The position numbers and the translations under genes are program-made. A stretch of 64,000 nt of DNA from Toxonevra muliebris (Eukaryota > Arthropoda > Insecta > Diptera > Pallopteridae). The notes under the pieces were generated by a model. The model was not told where the DNA came from and did no database searches. It saw only the letters and a list, made by a program, of their open reading frames with translations. The DNA lies in assembly GCA_963691655.1 (NCBI GenBank), contig OY829329.1, positions 59,781,408 through 59,845,407 of the forward strand, written 5' to 3'. Every line of letters starts with the position of its first letter. The stretch's first letter is position 1. This document shows, piece by piece, positions 1 through 11,240 of the stretch.

Positions 1-899
1 TCTTCGATATTTTCGGACAACTTTTTTATGCTCTTTAAGTTTCTTTTCACAAGAGCCCAATATCTCTCCACTGGTCTTAGCTCCGGACAATTTGGAGGAT
101 TGGCCTCTCTTGGTACAAAAACTATGTTATTACTTTGGTACCACTCCAGAGCTTTCTTGCCGTAGTGACATGATGTCAAATTGGGCCAAAAATATGTGGA
201 CACATTGTGCTCTCTTATGAAAGGAAGAAGTCTTTTTTTCAAACATTCTTTGATGTATATTTCGGTATTTATAGAGCCCACTGTAACAAATGACTTGCAT
301 ATAGCTTGCCATACCAGGAATTTTTTAAGGAATTTTGACTGCTTTTGGATTCTAAATTGTTCTTCGACATTTCTTTGAGCATCAGCAACATACAAATTTT
401 GACTCGGAAGCTGCGTGAAATCTGCCAGTACATACGTTTCGTCGTCCATTATACAACATGAATATTTTTGTATGAAATTCTATTTTAATTTCCGAGCCCA
501 ACTTTTGGCGTCAAAATTTTTTTCAGCATTTCGGTCTGGAACTTCTTGGACTTTGTATGTTTTCAAACCTGCATTGGCTTTAACTTTTCGCACTAAATAG
601 TCAGAGCACTGGGCTAACCGGGCAGCTTTTCTACCAGATGTGTTTGGAGATCTTTTCAATATGCTTTCTATTTTCTTGGCTTTCCCAATATCATATGGTC
701 CTTGTTTTCTTCCCGAACCATGTTTTCTATCGATGGTCAAATTTTCCTGAAACTGTTTAATATCATTGGAAACAGTTTGATGCCAGACCTTCAATTCTTT
801 GGCTAATTCTTTGTAGGACCAATTTGGATTTTTTTGAACATTTTTAGTAATTTTAAGACGTACTTCTTTTTCTTCACTCATTTTGTTCAAACTCACCAT
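1..899 (-). pseudogene. DD37E (ITmD37E-like) Tc1/mariner-superfamily transposase, 3' end beyond window
   Basis: Read from the ATG at 899 down to base 1, this is one reading frame of about 300 codons with a single in-frame TAG (480-482). The N-terminal ~100 residues look like the paired helix-turn-helix DNA-binding region of IS630-Tc1-mariner transposases. The catalytic part follows: first Asp in the motif DDETY (about 435-450), then FWPN near 180-191 where the family has FWPD, then PPNCPELRPVERYW near 70-110 carrying the Glu. I count 37 residues between the second site and the Glu, which is the DD37E spacing described for dipteran ITmD37E elements. The second catalytic Asp is Asn here, and the segment after QAIC lacks the CGLR-type residues seen in the copy at 10113-11073. 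The product would cut and paste its own element, but the stop and the D-to-N change make this copy inactive. The 3' end and terminal repeat lie left of the window. Confidence 0.85.
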
Positions 900-2330
900 A
901 AATCGACATGTTTGTCATTAAAAATATTAACTAACATATTTTTCAAAGATAACTGGATCAAAGAAATTTTTAAATTTTACACCCAAACAAAATTATTAGT
1001 TGTTTTACCTGTGTGGTAAGATTTTTTCGATCTCACTCCTTATGAAACGCACACTTACATACACGCATACACTTGAAATTTGACCACATAATAATAATGT
1101 GAAAACCATTTTTTATTAATAAATCACAAGCAAGAAAACAAGCAAGAAAAAACCAAAAAAAAAAAAAAAAGCGCATGAAATTTGAATATGCTTACATGTG
1201 TGTGTGTGTGAGTGTTACATATTTTTAAGTACTTGTACGACATGGCGTATACGCACCCTTGATTTTTCCTCAAGCCCCCATACACACACGTAGGTAGATA
1301 TAGTTGATACATAGTGTCAAAAAGGAAGTGAATACACATACATATACTTTACATACACGCATCATAAATGTCAACATGTTAGGTATGCGTGTGTGTGTAT
1401 GGCATACGTTCACTTGCACGCAAAAAAGGACGACACACATTAATGGGCAATCGTTAAAATCATAACTAATACACAAATACTTGTATGTACGACATACACA
1501 CACACACTCACACATGTTCATATAACTTCAACATCACATATTTCTCTCTCTCTAATTTTTTTTTATATTATTTGGCTATAATTTTTCATTCACTCCTGAT
1601 CCTTCCACTCATGATTGTAGAAGTACGCATATACTACACACACACACACACACATGTATATGTATATGTTTTCTTCGCGTTTTTATTGCAATTTAATGGA
1701 AATTACTACAACATGCACAACGGAATTTCAAATATTGCTACTTTCTGCTGCTGACCTCCTTCGGAGTTAATGCTTTTTCTTCTTCCTTCCTTGCTGCTTT
1801 AACTGTTTCTTTTTATTTTACTTGTAATTTGTATGCTATTTTTATTTTTATAAAATTAAGTAATTTTTGTATTTTAGGTTGGACTGTGCACTGCAGTATT
1901 AATGGGCGTGTGTGTGTGTGTGTGTGAAAAGTGAAAGGATTTCATATTCTGGTTGTTATTGTTTGTTTTGTTTTGGTTTTATTAAAAACTTGTAATGAAA
2001 TTACAATAATTTCATTGGTTTTATTGCAAAGTTGCGTTTTTGTTTGCCATTTCGTTTGGCTTATTAAAATAATTATGACCTGAAATAATAAATACTTAAG
2101 GGTTAAAGTAAAAGGGAAGTTACATGAATTTAGAAATAATTATTGGACTCTTCATTTGTATTTAGTTTAGAATCTCTGCATGCATAGCTTTTAATATTAT
2201 TTGAGTTCTTTGTCCTAAATAATTAACTTGAAATTTACGTGAGTTAAAAAGTTGACCTCATTTCTTTTTCAATATTAAAAATTCAGTCACTAAGTTTCAC
2301 TCATTCTCATTAGACTTTAATTTGGCAAGG
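900..2330. other. Non-coding low-complexity DNA with CA/TG microsatellites
   Basis: 900-1020 is probably the 5' untranslated and terminal part of the DD37E element. It shares a sub-terminal agataac motif (948-954) with the second copy. From 1100 on the sequence is AT-rich with a poly(A) run near 1147-1164, (TG)n near 1198-1211, (AC)9 at 1636-1654 and (GT)n at 1908-1926. Open frames here are translated microsatellite and carry no protein motif. 1950-2330 shows nothing recognisable. Confidence 0.6.
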
Positions 2331-2339
2331 AAACTTGAT

Positions 2340-2600
2340 ACAGCGAAGCAGTTATCAAAACATTCTACACGATCGTAAGATCTAAACCAGTTTGAAGCTG
2401 ATTCAACGCATTCAAGGAAATAAGCAACATTCATCAAGTTAAACTCTGTTGGGTTTCCCCGGATATAGCAATATTGTAGGGAACGAAAAAACAGATGAAT
2501 TAGCTAGAATCCTGATAATGAAGAAGTATCGATAATCAAAACGACTGACTTTGGTAAACCCAAAACGACTGACTTGATAAGAAACAAACTCGAATTTTAA
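2340..2600 (+). pseudogene. Degenerate RNase H fragment of a non-LTR retrotransposon
   Basis: Translation across one frameshift gives HQVKLCWVSPDIAIL followed by VGNEKTDELAR (about 2437-2515). This matches the family signature V-x-L-x-W-V-P-G-H-x-G-I-x-G-N-E-x-A-D-E-L-A of the RNase H domain carried by I/LOA-type non-LTR retrotransposons. The PGH has decayed to PDI, and a one-base shift separates the two halves. A short direct repeat, aaacgactgactt, occurs twice just downstream (about 2538-2577). No reverse transcriptase is visible beside it. It is an old, truncated relic with no function inferred. Confidence 0.6.
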
Positions 2601-2639
2601 GTGGAGTATTCACAGAGTTTTGGGCTTCGATGATTAGAG

Positions 2640-3135
2640 TTACAGCACATAATTGGGAACGGCAAAAAATAAAAAGAAATTGAGATTTTCTATCGCCCTC
2701 TCTGAAAATGCAGTAATCTTCAGATTATAACAAAAATTGGATAAAATTCAGATAAAAAATCCGATCAAACTCAAATTAAGAGATAGAACAAAATTTAGAC
2801 AAAAAATTAGACCAAATTAAGGACAAAATTCAGACCGATTAGCAGATAAAAAATTAAACTAAAACACCCCAAAAACCAGATATAAATTTGAACAATAATC
2901 AGATCAGAATCTGTGAATTCAGCAAGCCAATATTAAAAAGAAACTCGAACTAAAACTCCAATCTAAGATTAGAACAAAATTTTGTCCAAAAAACAGACCA
3001 AAACTATACCAGAAATTAGACCAAAACTCAGACAAAATTCAAATCAAATCCAAACTAAAAATCAGACCAGAAACCGGACTAAAAGAGATATTAAAAATCG
3101 AACAAAATTAAGACCAAAACTGAAACCAAAAATCT
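2640..3135. repeat. Degenerate A-rich tandem repeat
   Basis: About 500 bases are built from loosely repeated words such as agaccaaaa, aaaattcagac and aaattagacc, spaced roughly 12-24 bases apart and always on the same strand. No open frame runs through it. It looks like a decayed minisatellite or the A-rich flank of an old retroelement. The repeat is clear by eye, but a consensus unit would need self-alignment. Confidence 0.55.
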
Positions 3136-3138
3136 GAT

Positions 3139-4134
3139 CAAGGTTAGGTTAGGTTGGAGTGGCGAAAGCACACTTAAGCCCTATGAAGCTCATTGTGATA
3201 CCATAGTACGGCGTGACTCCCCCCATTTACGGGATGGAAAACCAAGAGGATTCCATAATCAATTTGGCTATGTCCTTAATATTTATGGAAGATACCTCGG
3301 AAGATACCTCCCCATTTTACAGTGTCCCGTGAGCTCCGAAGTCGTACTGCTGATGGAGTTTCTGCCAAGGTTGAGTGGCTGTCTAGTCCCCCTGGTAACA
3401 TCACAACTATGCTCCGCTATATGCTACCTAGGATCTTTTTGCTTCTTCAAGGTAGTTTTGCTTAATGGTCAATTTAATGGACGTAAGAGGGGCACCAATG
3501 GTGCAAGAAAGGGATATATCGGTAAGCTGCTTGCCTTGTTTTGCCAACTCGTCGACATTACAGTTACCTGAGATATCCAAATGTCCAGGTGGACCTGCGA
3601 GTGACTCGACAAAAAGTAGAGTGAAGATCGGCCGTCAAGAACATGCTCTGATGTAGTGAAAACACACGCAAGAGACTTGATTGCTGCTAGGCTGTCTGTG
3701 TAAATGCCAATATTCGTATCGAATGAATCCTTACAAATAAGCCAATTGGACTCTTGATATATAGCCATTACTTCCGCCTGCCTGAAAGATGCTGCAATGG
3801 TCAGGAAATCGAAAAGAGAGAGTCTGAGATCCAGCTAACTAGAGAAGAAGCCATAGCCGACTCTTTCCGCCAATTCGGACCTATCTGTATAGATGTCAAT
3901 TGAATTGTCAGTGACCACCTCGCCATTAATCCATTCCTCTCTACTGGAAATATGGGTGAAGAATGTCTGGTTTAAGTTAGAGGTAGAGCAAATATAGTCT
4001 ACGTTAGTTGGTACGGACGTATCGTGGATTAGAATCTTGGCATGGCCCAGGTTTGACCTAGTCCAGCGAGTTAAGGCACTGAGCCTGGCAAGCAGAACAC
4101 TTAGCTTGTTGCTTAACTCATTAAGTCCTAATAA
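3139..4134 (-). pseudogene. Non-LTR retrotransposon relic A (RNase H region and 3' end)
   Basis: On the minus strand the frame 4155-3835 ends in DIYTDRSELAERVGYGFFSS, the first block of a retrotransposon RNase H (normally YTDGS). Next come QAEVMAIYQ (catalytic Glu, about 3765) and IGIYTDSLAAIKSL (second Asp, about 3690). In a shifted frame PGHLDISGNCNVDELA follows (about 3545-3595), the PGH-x-x-I-x-G-N-x-x-A-D block. There are at least two frameshifts, and Gly is Arg in YTDGS. In element sense the 3' end reads CCAACCTAACCTAACC (complement of 3139-3157), a short repeat tail. No EN or RT domain is present, because the 5' side stops at 4134 against relic B in opposite orientation. The YTDGS-plus-WVPGH RNase H type points to the I/LOA supergroup; the exact clade is not settled. 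Confidence 0.75.
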
Positions 4135-5095
4135 TTGACTCTTGGTGTTGCTCAAACGGGCTATCGGTTATTCTTTTCACCAGGAGAAGGAAAATTGATG
4201 GCTCGTTTTACCAGTACTCAGAGGAATCACTATTCAGCTATCCCAAGAAGTGAAATATCTAGGAGTCATTCTATTCCATTGTTGAAGATACTGATATGGA
4301 TCTAACAGTTCCATCAATGCCATTTGATACAATGCCAACAATTCCAGTTTTAAAACAGCGCTATACAATACAAATTCGAGAGTCCCAAACTTGGTTTTTG
4401 CCGGTACGTGGGCCAGGAGTTGGTTCTAAGCGTATTTTCACTGACGGCTTCAAAACAGAAATCGGTTCGGGTTTACTTCTCTCTTGGGTTGTATGCTTCT
4501 GTTTTTCAACCAAAAATTTTTGTAACCATCGAGGCAAAGGACCATGTCATTGATAATGGTTGGAGAGAAAGGAGTATCTATACATTTAATGACAGTCAGG
4601 ATGCGCTTAAATCCTTGCTTAATCCTTTAACCACATTTAAACTGGTTATGCATTGAAAATCCAAGCTTGATTGTGTTGGAAAACACAATATCCTGCTGTT
4701 ATGCTGATATGGGTTCCTGGACACTCAGGTATTTCAGGAAATGAGTCTGCTGACGTTCTGTCCAGAAAGAATTTGAAAATTGGTTTCCTGGGCCCAGAAC
4801 CTGTACTCTCTTTGTCGTCTACAGCCATCCAGACCACCATTAATGAGTGGGTCGATGTGACCCAGAATCGTAGATGGGAGGAACTGAGGAGCTTGAGACA
4901 GACAAAGGCCATGTTACCTGATATCGCGAGGCGTCTAACAGACTTTTTGTTATCAGTTAATAGAAAAAGCTGCAGGCAGCTAATGGGGCTATACACAGGT
5001 CACTTTTCTTGGACTAAACATTTGAATATGATTGGCGTGGGAGCTAGTGCATTCTGTGCTTCCTGTGGTTTGAGTAAACATAATAATAAATAATA
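4135..5095 (+). pseudogene. Non-LTR retrotransposon B, internally deleted copy (RT tail plus RNase H)
   Basis: This is closely similar in sequence to the element at 28864-30816. It starts inside the RT thumb (the stretch encoding S-W-C-x-P-N-G-L-S in the other copy) and has a small deletion after cgggctatcggtta. Near 4270 it jumps from cattcta straight to cattgttgaag, losing about 370 bases found in the other copy. The RNase H part has FTDG near 4440, NDSQDALKSLL near 4590-4620 and WVPGHSGISGNESADVLSRK near 4710-4770. It diverges after about 5062 into a (taa)-rich stretch. It keeps ten bases (ctatcccaag) that the other copy has lost, so neither copy derives simply from the other. It is a dead, truncated relic. 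Confidence 0.8.
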
Positions 5096-7680
5096 AATAA
5101 ATGAGAGTAAACATAATTGGATGGCTCTCGGACTTAATTAGATCATCTAGACTTCCTCTATGACTGACTTAATCTTCAAAATCGTCAACTCTTAAAAATG
5201 GTTTATTCGGAGTATTGATGGAGGTTTAAGATCGGTACAAGAATAAATTGTTCATGGTACCTTATCTAAGGACATTATAGAATAAATTTTGGCCTCCTGG
5301 GATGCTTAGAGTTTCTAAGTACTTCCCTTTAACCAAATCTATTGTTAGATTAAGCCTTATTTTCGAGGAAAACACAAAGCCTGAGGTATTTTTTCAAACA
5401 GGTACAGGTAAATAGTGAGCTAGTTGACTATTCCACTCTCCTCTCTTTCCATTCTGCGCTTGTGTATCCTCTTCTTTTCTTCTATCTTCCCTTCTGCTCT
5501 TTTTCTTCTTCTTAAACTCGGAGATCAGTTCAATTCTCGGTTTTTAGGACAAGACGAACGGAAGTGCGTCCCACTCATCTCGCTTCTTCTGTCCCTTTTA
5601 CTGAACTAGCGAGCATAAGGCTGAAACTAAACAAAGTGACAAGTTTCAAAACTAAATTATTCGGTTTGTGTCCACACTTATATTTGAATTAGACTTAGCG
5701 GAGAAGGTTTGGGTCTTCGATTTACGACATTGCTACCTGATGTCACTGATGTACCCTATATAACTACTTATATGAGAAAAGGAATTACTTTGGCAGAAAA
5801 CTATCTCTTTTTTGTCTAAGGAACCAACTTGACCCACAACCTGATCAATTCTACGTCAAGTTCAAAAACGTTTCACCAGTTATTGCAATTTCTAAAGAAT
5901 TTTGCCAGTTGTTAATTACTAAGTAATACTGGGTATGTTGATTGTGACTAACTAAAAAAATTTTTATGTATGCTACCGAAAATATTTTACATTAAGTTTT
6001 AAAATATACGAGCTTACCATAATTTCATTACTCCAATATTATTCAATGCACAACAATTTTCTCAGCAAATATTATACAAATATATTTATTTGCTATTCTT
6101 GCATAAATTAAGCCTATCATTAAGATGAAAATGCTTTTCGCTAACCAGAAAGGCATACAAAAGATAAAATACAAAAACACATATATGTGTGGGGAAAATT
6201 GTGTCACAACAGCGAAAAAAAAAAAACTAAAAGTCGTTGTAACAAAATAACTTCCTCTTTGGGTTTATAAAAATACAAAATACACATCACACACATATAC
6301 ATTTATATGTGTGTTTGTATGCATGTATGTATGTGTGCCCATGAAATCAATTCAATTTGTGTGAATTTTCTATACATATAAAATTCTGCAATTTTCAATG
6401 TGTGTGCATGTGTGTGTGTGTGACGTCGTTGTACAAAAAAAAAAAAAGAAAAAAAAATGGTGAGTGAAACAAGTAAGTAAAAGAAAGTAAAGACAAATGG
6501 CGCCAAACACAAATCTTCAAGTCAATAAAAATGCTTAACAACAACAAAAATAACAACAAAAGTAGATGCTTCAAAGGACATACTTGTGTGGATGTAGTAT
6601 GTGTATGCGCCTATGTTTTGTAGTTTGTTTTAGAACGCATCGTTTACATTTTCATTTTTCATACCAGCAGCTCGCGATAGTTTTAATGTTATCGTTGTTG
6701 TTTTTGTTGTGTTTGTTGTGCTTATTTTGTTAACAACATTTTTGATTTTTTTTTTTTTTTTTTTTGATATTTGTTTTTCACTCTCGCACAAAAATATGCT
6801 TGACTGCTTTTTACGCTAATATTGCAATATACTAAAATATACTAAAATATAATTTTGTAGGCGCCTTAGTTGAAGCCACTACAACTAACAGCAGAAGTCA
6901 GCGTCTTGCTGCTGCTTTCTTTCTTTCCTTCCTTCCTTCCCCACTTTCAATTACTTTAAGCTAAATAAACATTTTGTTTTTACTATGTATGTATATTAAT
7001 GAATGTGTATGTGTTTATATGTATGAGTGTGTTTAGTAGTGCAGCGCTTTTGTAGGCCTCTATTTTAACTACTACATAGCATTTCCACTCTACTACTCCA
7101 ATTTTTATTTTTTTTATTTTTATTTTCTTGAAATGTCATTGTGTTGACGCCACTTTTGGTCATTAAACTGATAAGAACGTGGTGTCCTCTTGTCTTTTGA
7201 TTTTTCGATGATGCTGCTGCCACTGCGGCTAAATATGAATGCCACAAATGTATAAAAGAATGTATGTTTGTATATTTTGTCGTCATCATTGTCGTTGGTT
7301 TTAGTCGTTAACTGACGCCATCGATGCTTCTTTGATTTTTTTTTTTCATATGTGCGTGCTTGTCCTACTTACTTTCGATTACTTTTGATAGCGAAATCAA
7401 GTCCAATCTTCCTTTTCGGCTACTCTTTCCTTTTTCCTTTGTCAATTCATATTTAACTGAAACTACCGATTTAGTTGCTCTGTGACGAATGGACATGGAC
7501 CACATTGGTATAATAGGGCGAACCAGTCTGTTGTAGGACTCAAAATTAATTTACTCAATAGTTCTGAGTTGCTTACTTGTGTTTAGCTCAAAAATATACA
7601 AAGAAAATAGTTGAATATTTGAAAAAAAATAATGCAAATTTAACTTATAAGCTAATACTATAGATCAGAGATGCCCAAGC
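5096..7680. other. Non-coding region, no gene recognised
   Basis: 5096-5930 is mixed-composition DNA without protein motifs. 5930-7680 is AT-rich with TG/GT runs (about 6300-6425), poly(A) near 6215-6230 and 6436-6457, poly(T) near 6747-6766, a ttcc-type run near 6915-6945 and GTT/TTG runs near 6690-6720. Open frames here read as microsatellite translations. It is consistent with intron or intergenic DNA. Confidence 0.5.
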
Positions 7681-7689
7681 CCTTGCACG

Positions 7690-8830
7690 CAGGCAGATCA
7701 GCTGTTTTGATTTTTACACATATATGCTCACATCTCAGGGATGCCAACTCATTTTTCTTTCTCCCCGATAGCCCTCGAAAAATTCCCTGATTTTCGATCG
7801 AATTCCCCGCATCGATATAATTTCATATTATAACAGCGCGACACGCACATTGTACAAAAACCAAAAATTACCTAAAATTGACCTCAATGAGTGTTACAAT
7901 ATATTAAGGAGACCCCGAACTTTCTCGGTCCAAAACTTATCCAATTTTTACGGGACTGGTAGATTAATAGAAATGTACTTTCTGGCTCCGCAATTCTTTT
8001 GGAACATGGGAGATTTTACTTCTCAAAATCGATCCCGCTCAAGCTTGCATAAAGTTTAATCCTATTGGGTAGTAGTTGCCACACAAAATTTCAACGAGAT
8101 GGGGTGTTTCGAGTTACTAGACGTTCACTTTGATAGATAAACAAGCCTCAGCCCACTTTTGGATATCAAAGCTCGCAAAGGAGAAGACATGGGCTCTCTT
8201 TTGACACAAATAAAAAATGGCAAAAGCCTTGTTTTGAAAAAAACCGGGTTCAAAGTTTTGATTAGCGGTTTTTAACGTATAAAATATATTTCATTTTCTT
8301 TATGATGGCTGATCGTAATTTGTAAGTTAATAGATTAGTCAGCAAGGATTAAGAGTTATTAATCAGGAAGTGCTTTACTAAGGCATATCTTTCTGAACGG
8401 TCGATATGAAAGACGAAGCGCCGCGCGACTGTTTTGGCCTGACTGACACTCGGCGCTATAATCTTTTATATCTAAGAAAGTACTCCTCGTCTCTTCGAAA
8501 TTTTCACAAAATACTTTCGAAATATAATGCTTTCAAATAGCACTCTTTTTTAAAAATCGATTTCTCCAAACCAATAAATCGCAGGGCCCATTTAAGACTA
8601 AGATTTTAAGACCCAAAATATGAAATATTGCGTAAGTTAAACATTTTACATTACATAAAATTTGACAAAAAATATTCCACAGACTTTTATGACTAAAAGC
8701 TAAACGACTTCAAATTCCCCACAAAAAACAGCTCAATCCCCGATTTGCCGCACCCAGTAAAATTCCCCGCAAATCTGGGAATTCCCCGCAAGTCGGTCGT
8801 GAAACTTCATGCGAGTAGGTTGTACTCGCG
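7690..8830. repeat. Possible decayed interspersed repeat with AATTCCCCGC motifs
   Basis: The word attccccgc recurs near both ends of a ~1.1 kb block: near 7802, with a decayed form near 7780, then near 8715 (decayed), 8762 and 8780. The left end begins with cagggatgccaac (about 7737), which resembles a hAT-type terminus. I found no matching right terminus or target duplication. No protein motif is seen inside. It may be a truncated non-autonomous DNA element. Motif clustering is the only support. Confidence 0.3.
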
Positions 8831-9328
8831 CTATTTATGTTTTGCACTGATAAAAATGTTTGACCACAAATTGGAATACAATTTCTTGTTTACTGAAAAA
8901 TTTTTCGGCAAACCTGAATGTTAAGTATGTCAATGCACGTTGGCACGCGCTAGTCCGTCTTGTCTAGAAAGACATTATGGGCAAACCAAATTGACTATGA
9001 ATTTATTAGGAGTGTGGATAGAAAAAATGTAATATAACAAAAAAAAAAAAAAAAATTTCGATTGAAAATGAAAATTTATCTTTTGCAGCGTTTTAATTTT
9101 TGTTTCATTTTTAACTTTTTCAAACGAACATGTTTCAATTGCATACTCACAAAATGAAATTTGTATTACGCACCAAATATTTCTCTAAGTGAAAGCACTA
9201 CTACATACACATATTGTAGAGGTATTTGTGTGGCCATCGCTGCTATAGATGAAACTGAGAGAGCCAAAGTCCTGTGAGAAAGAGAGAGCTAGAGAGAGTA
9301 AAGCCAAATTTTTTCTCTGCTGCTTTGG
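8831..9328. other. Spacer, nothing recognised
   Basis: The stretch is AT-rich with a poly(A) run near 9040-9055. I see no coding motif, repeat end or RNA gene. It ends at the 8-bp target duplication of the next element. Confidence 0.4.
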
Positions 9329-9336
9329 CTTATGAC

Positions 9337-10061
9337 CAGCGTGGCCGTTATGAGACTAAAGTTGCAATTTGCAACCTTTTTGACTGCCTGGAGACTTCGA
9401 CACGACTTTTCGAAAATACCCAAAATTTGAGACTTTTTTTAAAATCCTTGCAGCTATTGAGACTTTTATGCAAAAAGTGTGATATTCACATGAAATTATA
9501 CGAAAAATCCGTTGCCTTTAACTTAAAAGTTCGCAACACTAATTACATACATACTTTTTAGTTGCAACACTGCCGTTTTATATGATTTTTTACAAACTTA
9601 TTGCTATTTTCAAATTTGTCACACTGACTTAGGGAAAATTGTTTGGCCAATTGAAAGCTCACAAATGATAGATACTGAAAAATGCTAGGGTTCTGCATAC
9701 ATATTTTTTTAAATCTGCTAGCAGACTCGAGAAAATGCAATTTTTTAGAGTTTTTTTTTTCAAAATGAAACGGTAATCGGTAGAGCTGAAATATTTTGGG
9801 AATCATCATAAAATAAACCGAGGTTAATTTTTGGAGGTATACAATGATTTTTTTTTCGTGAAGCACCTTAATGTATTAATTACTTGGGGTAATTGATTTT
9901 TTTTTTTTACTTTCAATTCATCAATACATATTTTTTATATGCAAACTGCTGCGAAATGAAATAAATGTTCCTTTTATTAAAAAAAAAATTCAATGAGACT
10001 TTTTTACTCTCAGTGACACTTTTTTTTGAAAACTTTTTGAAATTTATCAACGGCCACGCTG
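9337..10061. mobile_element. Non-autonomous hAT-type DNA transposon, 725 bp, with 8-bp target duplication
   Basis: The left end starts CAGCGTGGCCGTT (9337-9349) and the right end is its exact reverse complement (10049-10061), a 13-bp perfect terminal inverted repeat. The identical octamer cttatgac stands directly outside each end (9329-9336 and 10062-10069). An 8-bp target duplication plus CAG-starting termini is the hallmark of the hAT superfamily. The inside is AT-rich, has no transposase frame, and repeats gagactttt-type words. A movable element with no protein of its own would need a transposase supplied elsewhere. The untouched ends and duplication suggest a fairly recent insertion. Confidence 0.9.
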
Positions 10062-10112
10062 CTTATGACGGACCAAGTGTGGCACACTTTCCCGTTTTTC
10101 ATATATTGAGAA

Positions 10113-11073
10113 TCACCTGACGGAAATATGATTCAATTTACCAGAGAGACTGGACTGGACTACTGCATAGGCTTGATTCCATCGATTTCGGAATTCTACA
10201 TTATTTTTGCAAACTTTCTTTGTCTTTCTTAGGGTTTGCTTCATTATAGCCCAATACCTTTCAATAGGCCGAAGTTCCGTGCAGTTGGGAGGATTTGCCT
10301 CTTTTGGGATCACTGTGAAATTATTTTCCTTATACCATTCCATAGTTGACCTGGAGTAATGACTTGTGGCTAGGTCTGGCCAAAACAAAACGGGTCCTTT
10401 GTGCTGTCCAATAAATGGTAGAAGGCATTCTTCTATATAAATTCTGGAGTTAATTGTTCCTGTCGTAATGAACGCCTTGCTCCGTAGACCGCAGGTGCAA
10501 ATAGCTTGCACAAACCACGAAACATTTTGGAAATTTGGTATATTTTACTTCAGAGTATTTTCTGGGTGTTGCATCCCTATTCTTTGTTGTGAAATAGGCA
10601 TTGCCAGGCAACTGTTTAAAGTCCGCCTTACAGTAGGTCTCATAATCGAGAATCACGCAATCGGATTTGGTTAGGTGATTGTCATACAGCTTTCGGGCAA
10701 GCGTTTTCGCTATTTTTTCCTTTGCTTCCGATCGATCAGGTACTTTCTGCTGTTTGTAGGTCCTTAACCCTTGACTTCGATTATATTAAATTACGCATCG
10801 TTGATTGCGATGTACCAGCTGTAGCTGTAACATCTCGAGTCGACCTCGTGTACTAACAACCTTTTTCAGCACTTCTTGGTTATTTTGACCCTTTTTTCTG
10901 CCTGATCTTTCGGTTCTGCAGATGAAGTTGTCCGCGTTGTAGTTGTTTATGACATTATAAACCGTCGCTAAACTCGCTGTGCTTTCCCTTGCAATGCTTA
11001 ATCTAGACTTCGTCTTATCAGTCAAGTAAATGTCCAGTATTAATTTGTGGCGCAACTCTTGTTGGCTCGTCAT
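10113..11073 (-). pseudogene. Second DD37E (ITmD37E-like) transposase relic
   Basis: It starts at the ATG at 11073 with a helix-turn-helix region (about 11073-10800). After a shift it continues as GLRTYKQQKVPDR (about 10740-10780), parallel to GLKTYKVQEVPDR in the copy at 1-899. The first catalytic Asp is in ILDYETY (about 10635-10656). A frameshift near 10500-10540 leads to QAICTCGLRSKAFITTGTIN. FWPDLATSHY (second Asp, about 10360-10390) and ANPPNCTELRPIERYW (Glu, about 10240-10290) follow, 37 residues apart. All three acidic residues survive, unlike in the first copy, but at least two frameshifts break the gene. Its 3' stop is just left of 10113. The two copies differ at many residues, so they are separate old insertions or subfamilies. 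Confidence 0.82.
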
Positions 11074-11240
11074 GTTGACTTAAGTAGATTCAAAATAAAA
11101 ATGACTAATATGGAAAAAAAAACTGCACTATTTATAGATATTTTCACTTGAAGATAACGGGGTCCTAAACTCTTGACAATTGCGTATAATGGATACGTAA
11201 AAATTCTAAAATTTGGTTTTCGAAGATGGCAGGTTTTAAG
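11074..11240. other. 5' flank of the DD37E element
   Basis: Upstream of the transposase start, an agataac motif at 11152-11158 is shared with the first copy (948-954). Its surroundings resemble cactttcccgttttt near 10081-10098 on the other side of the gene when inverted. These may be parts of decayed terminal inverted repeats; exact ends and TA duplications could not be fixed. Confidence 0.3.

Noticed and set aside
1124..1754. Several open frames of 70-89 codons on both strands
   Set aside because: They are translations of CA/TG repeats (His-Thr and Cys-Val strings) with no domain.
3139..3157. Telomere repeat or interstitial telomere site
   Set aside because: Only about three TTAGG units, located exactly at the 3' end of a LINE relic; a LINE tail explains it.
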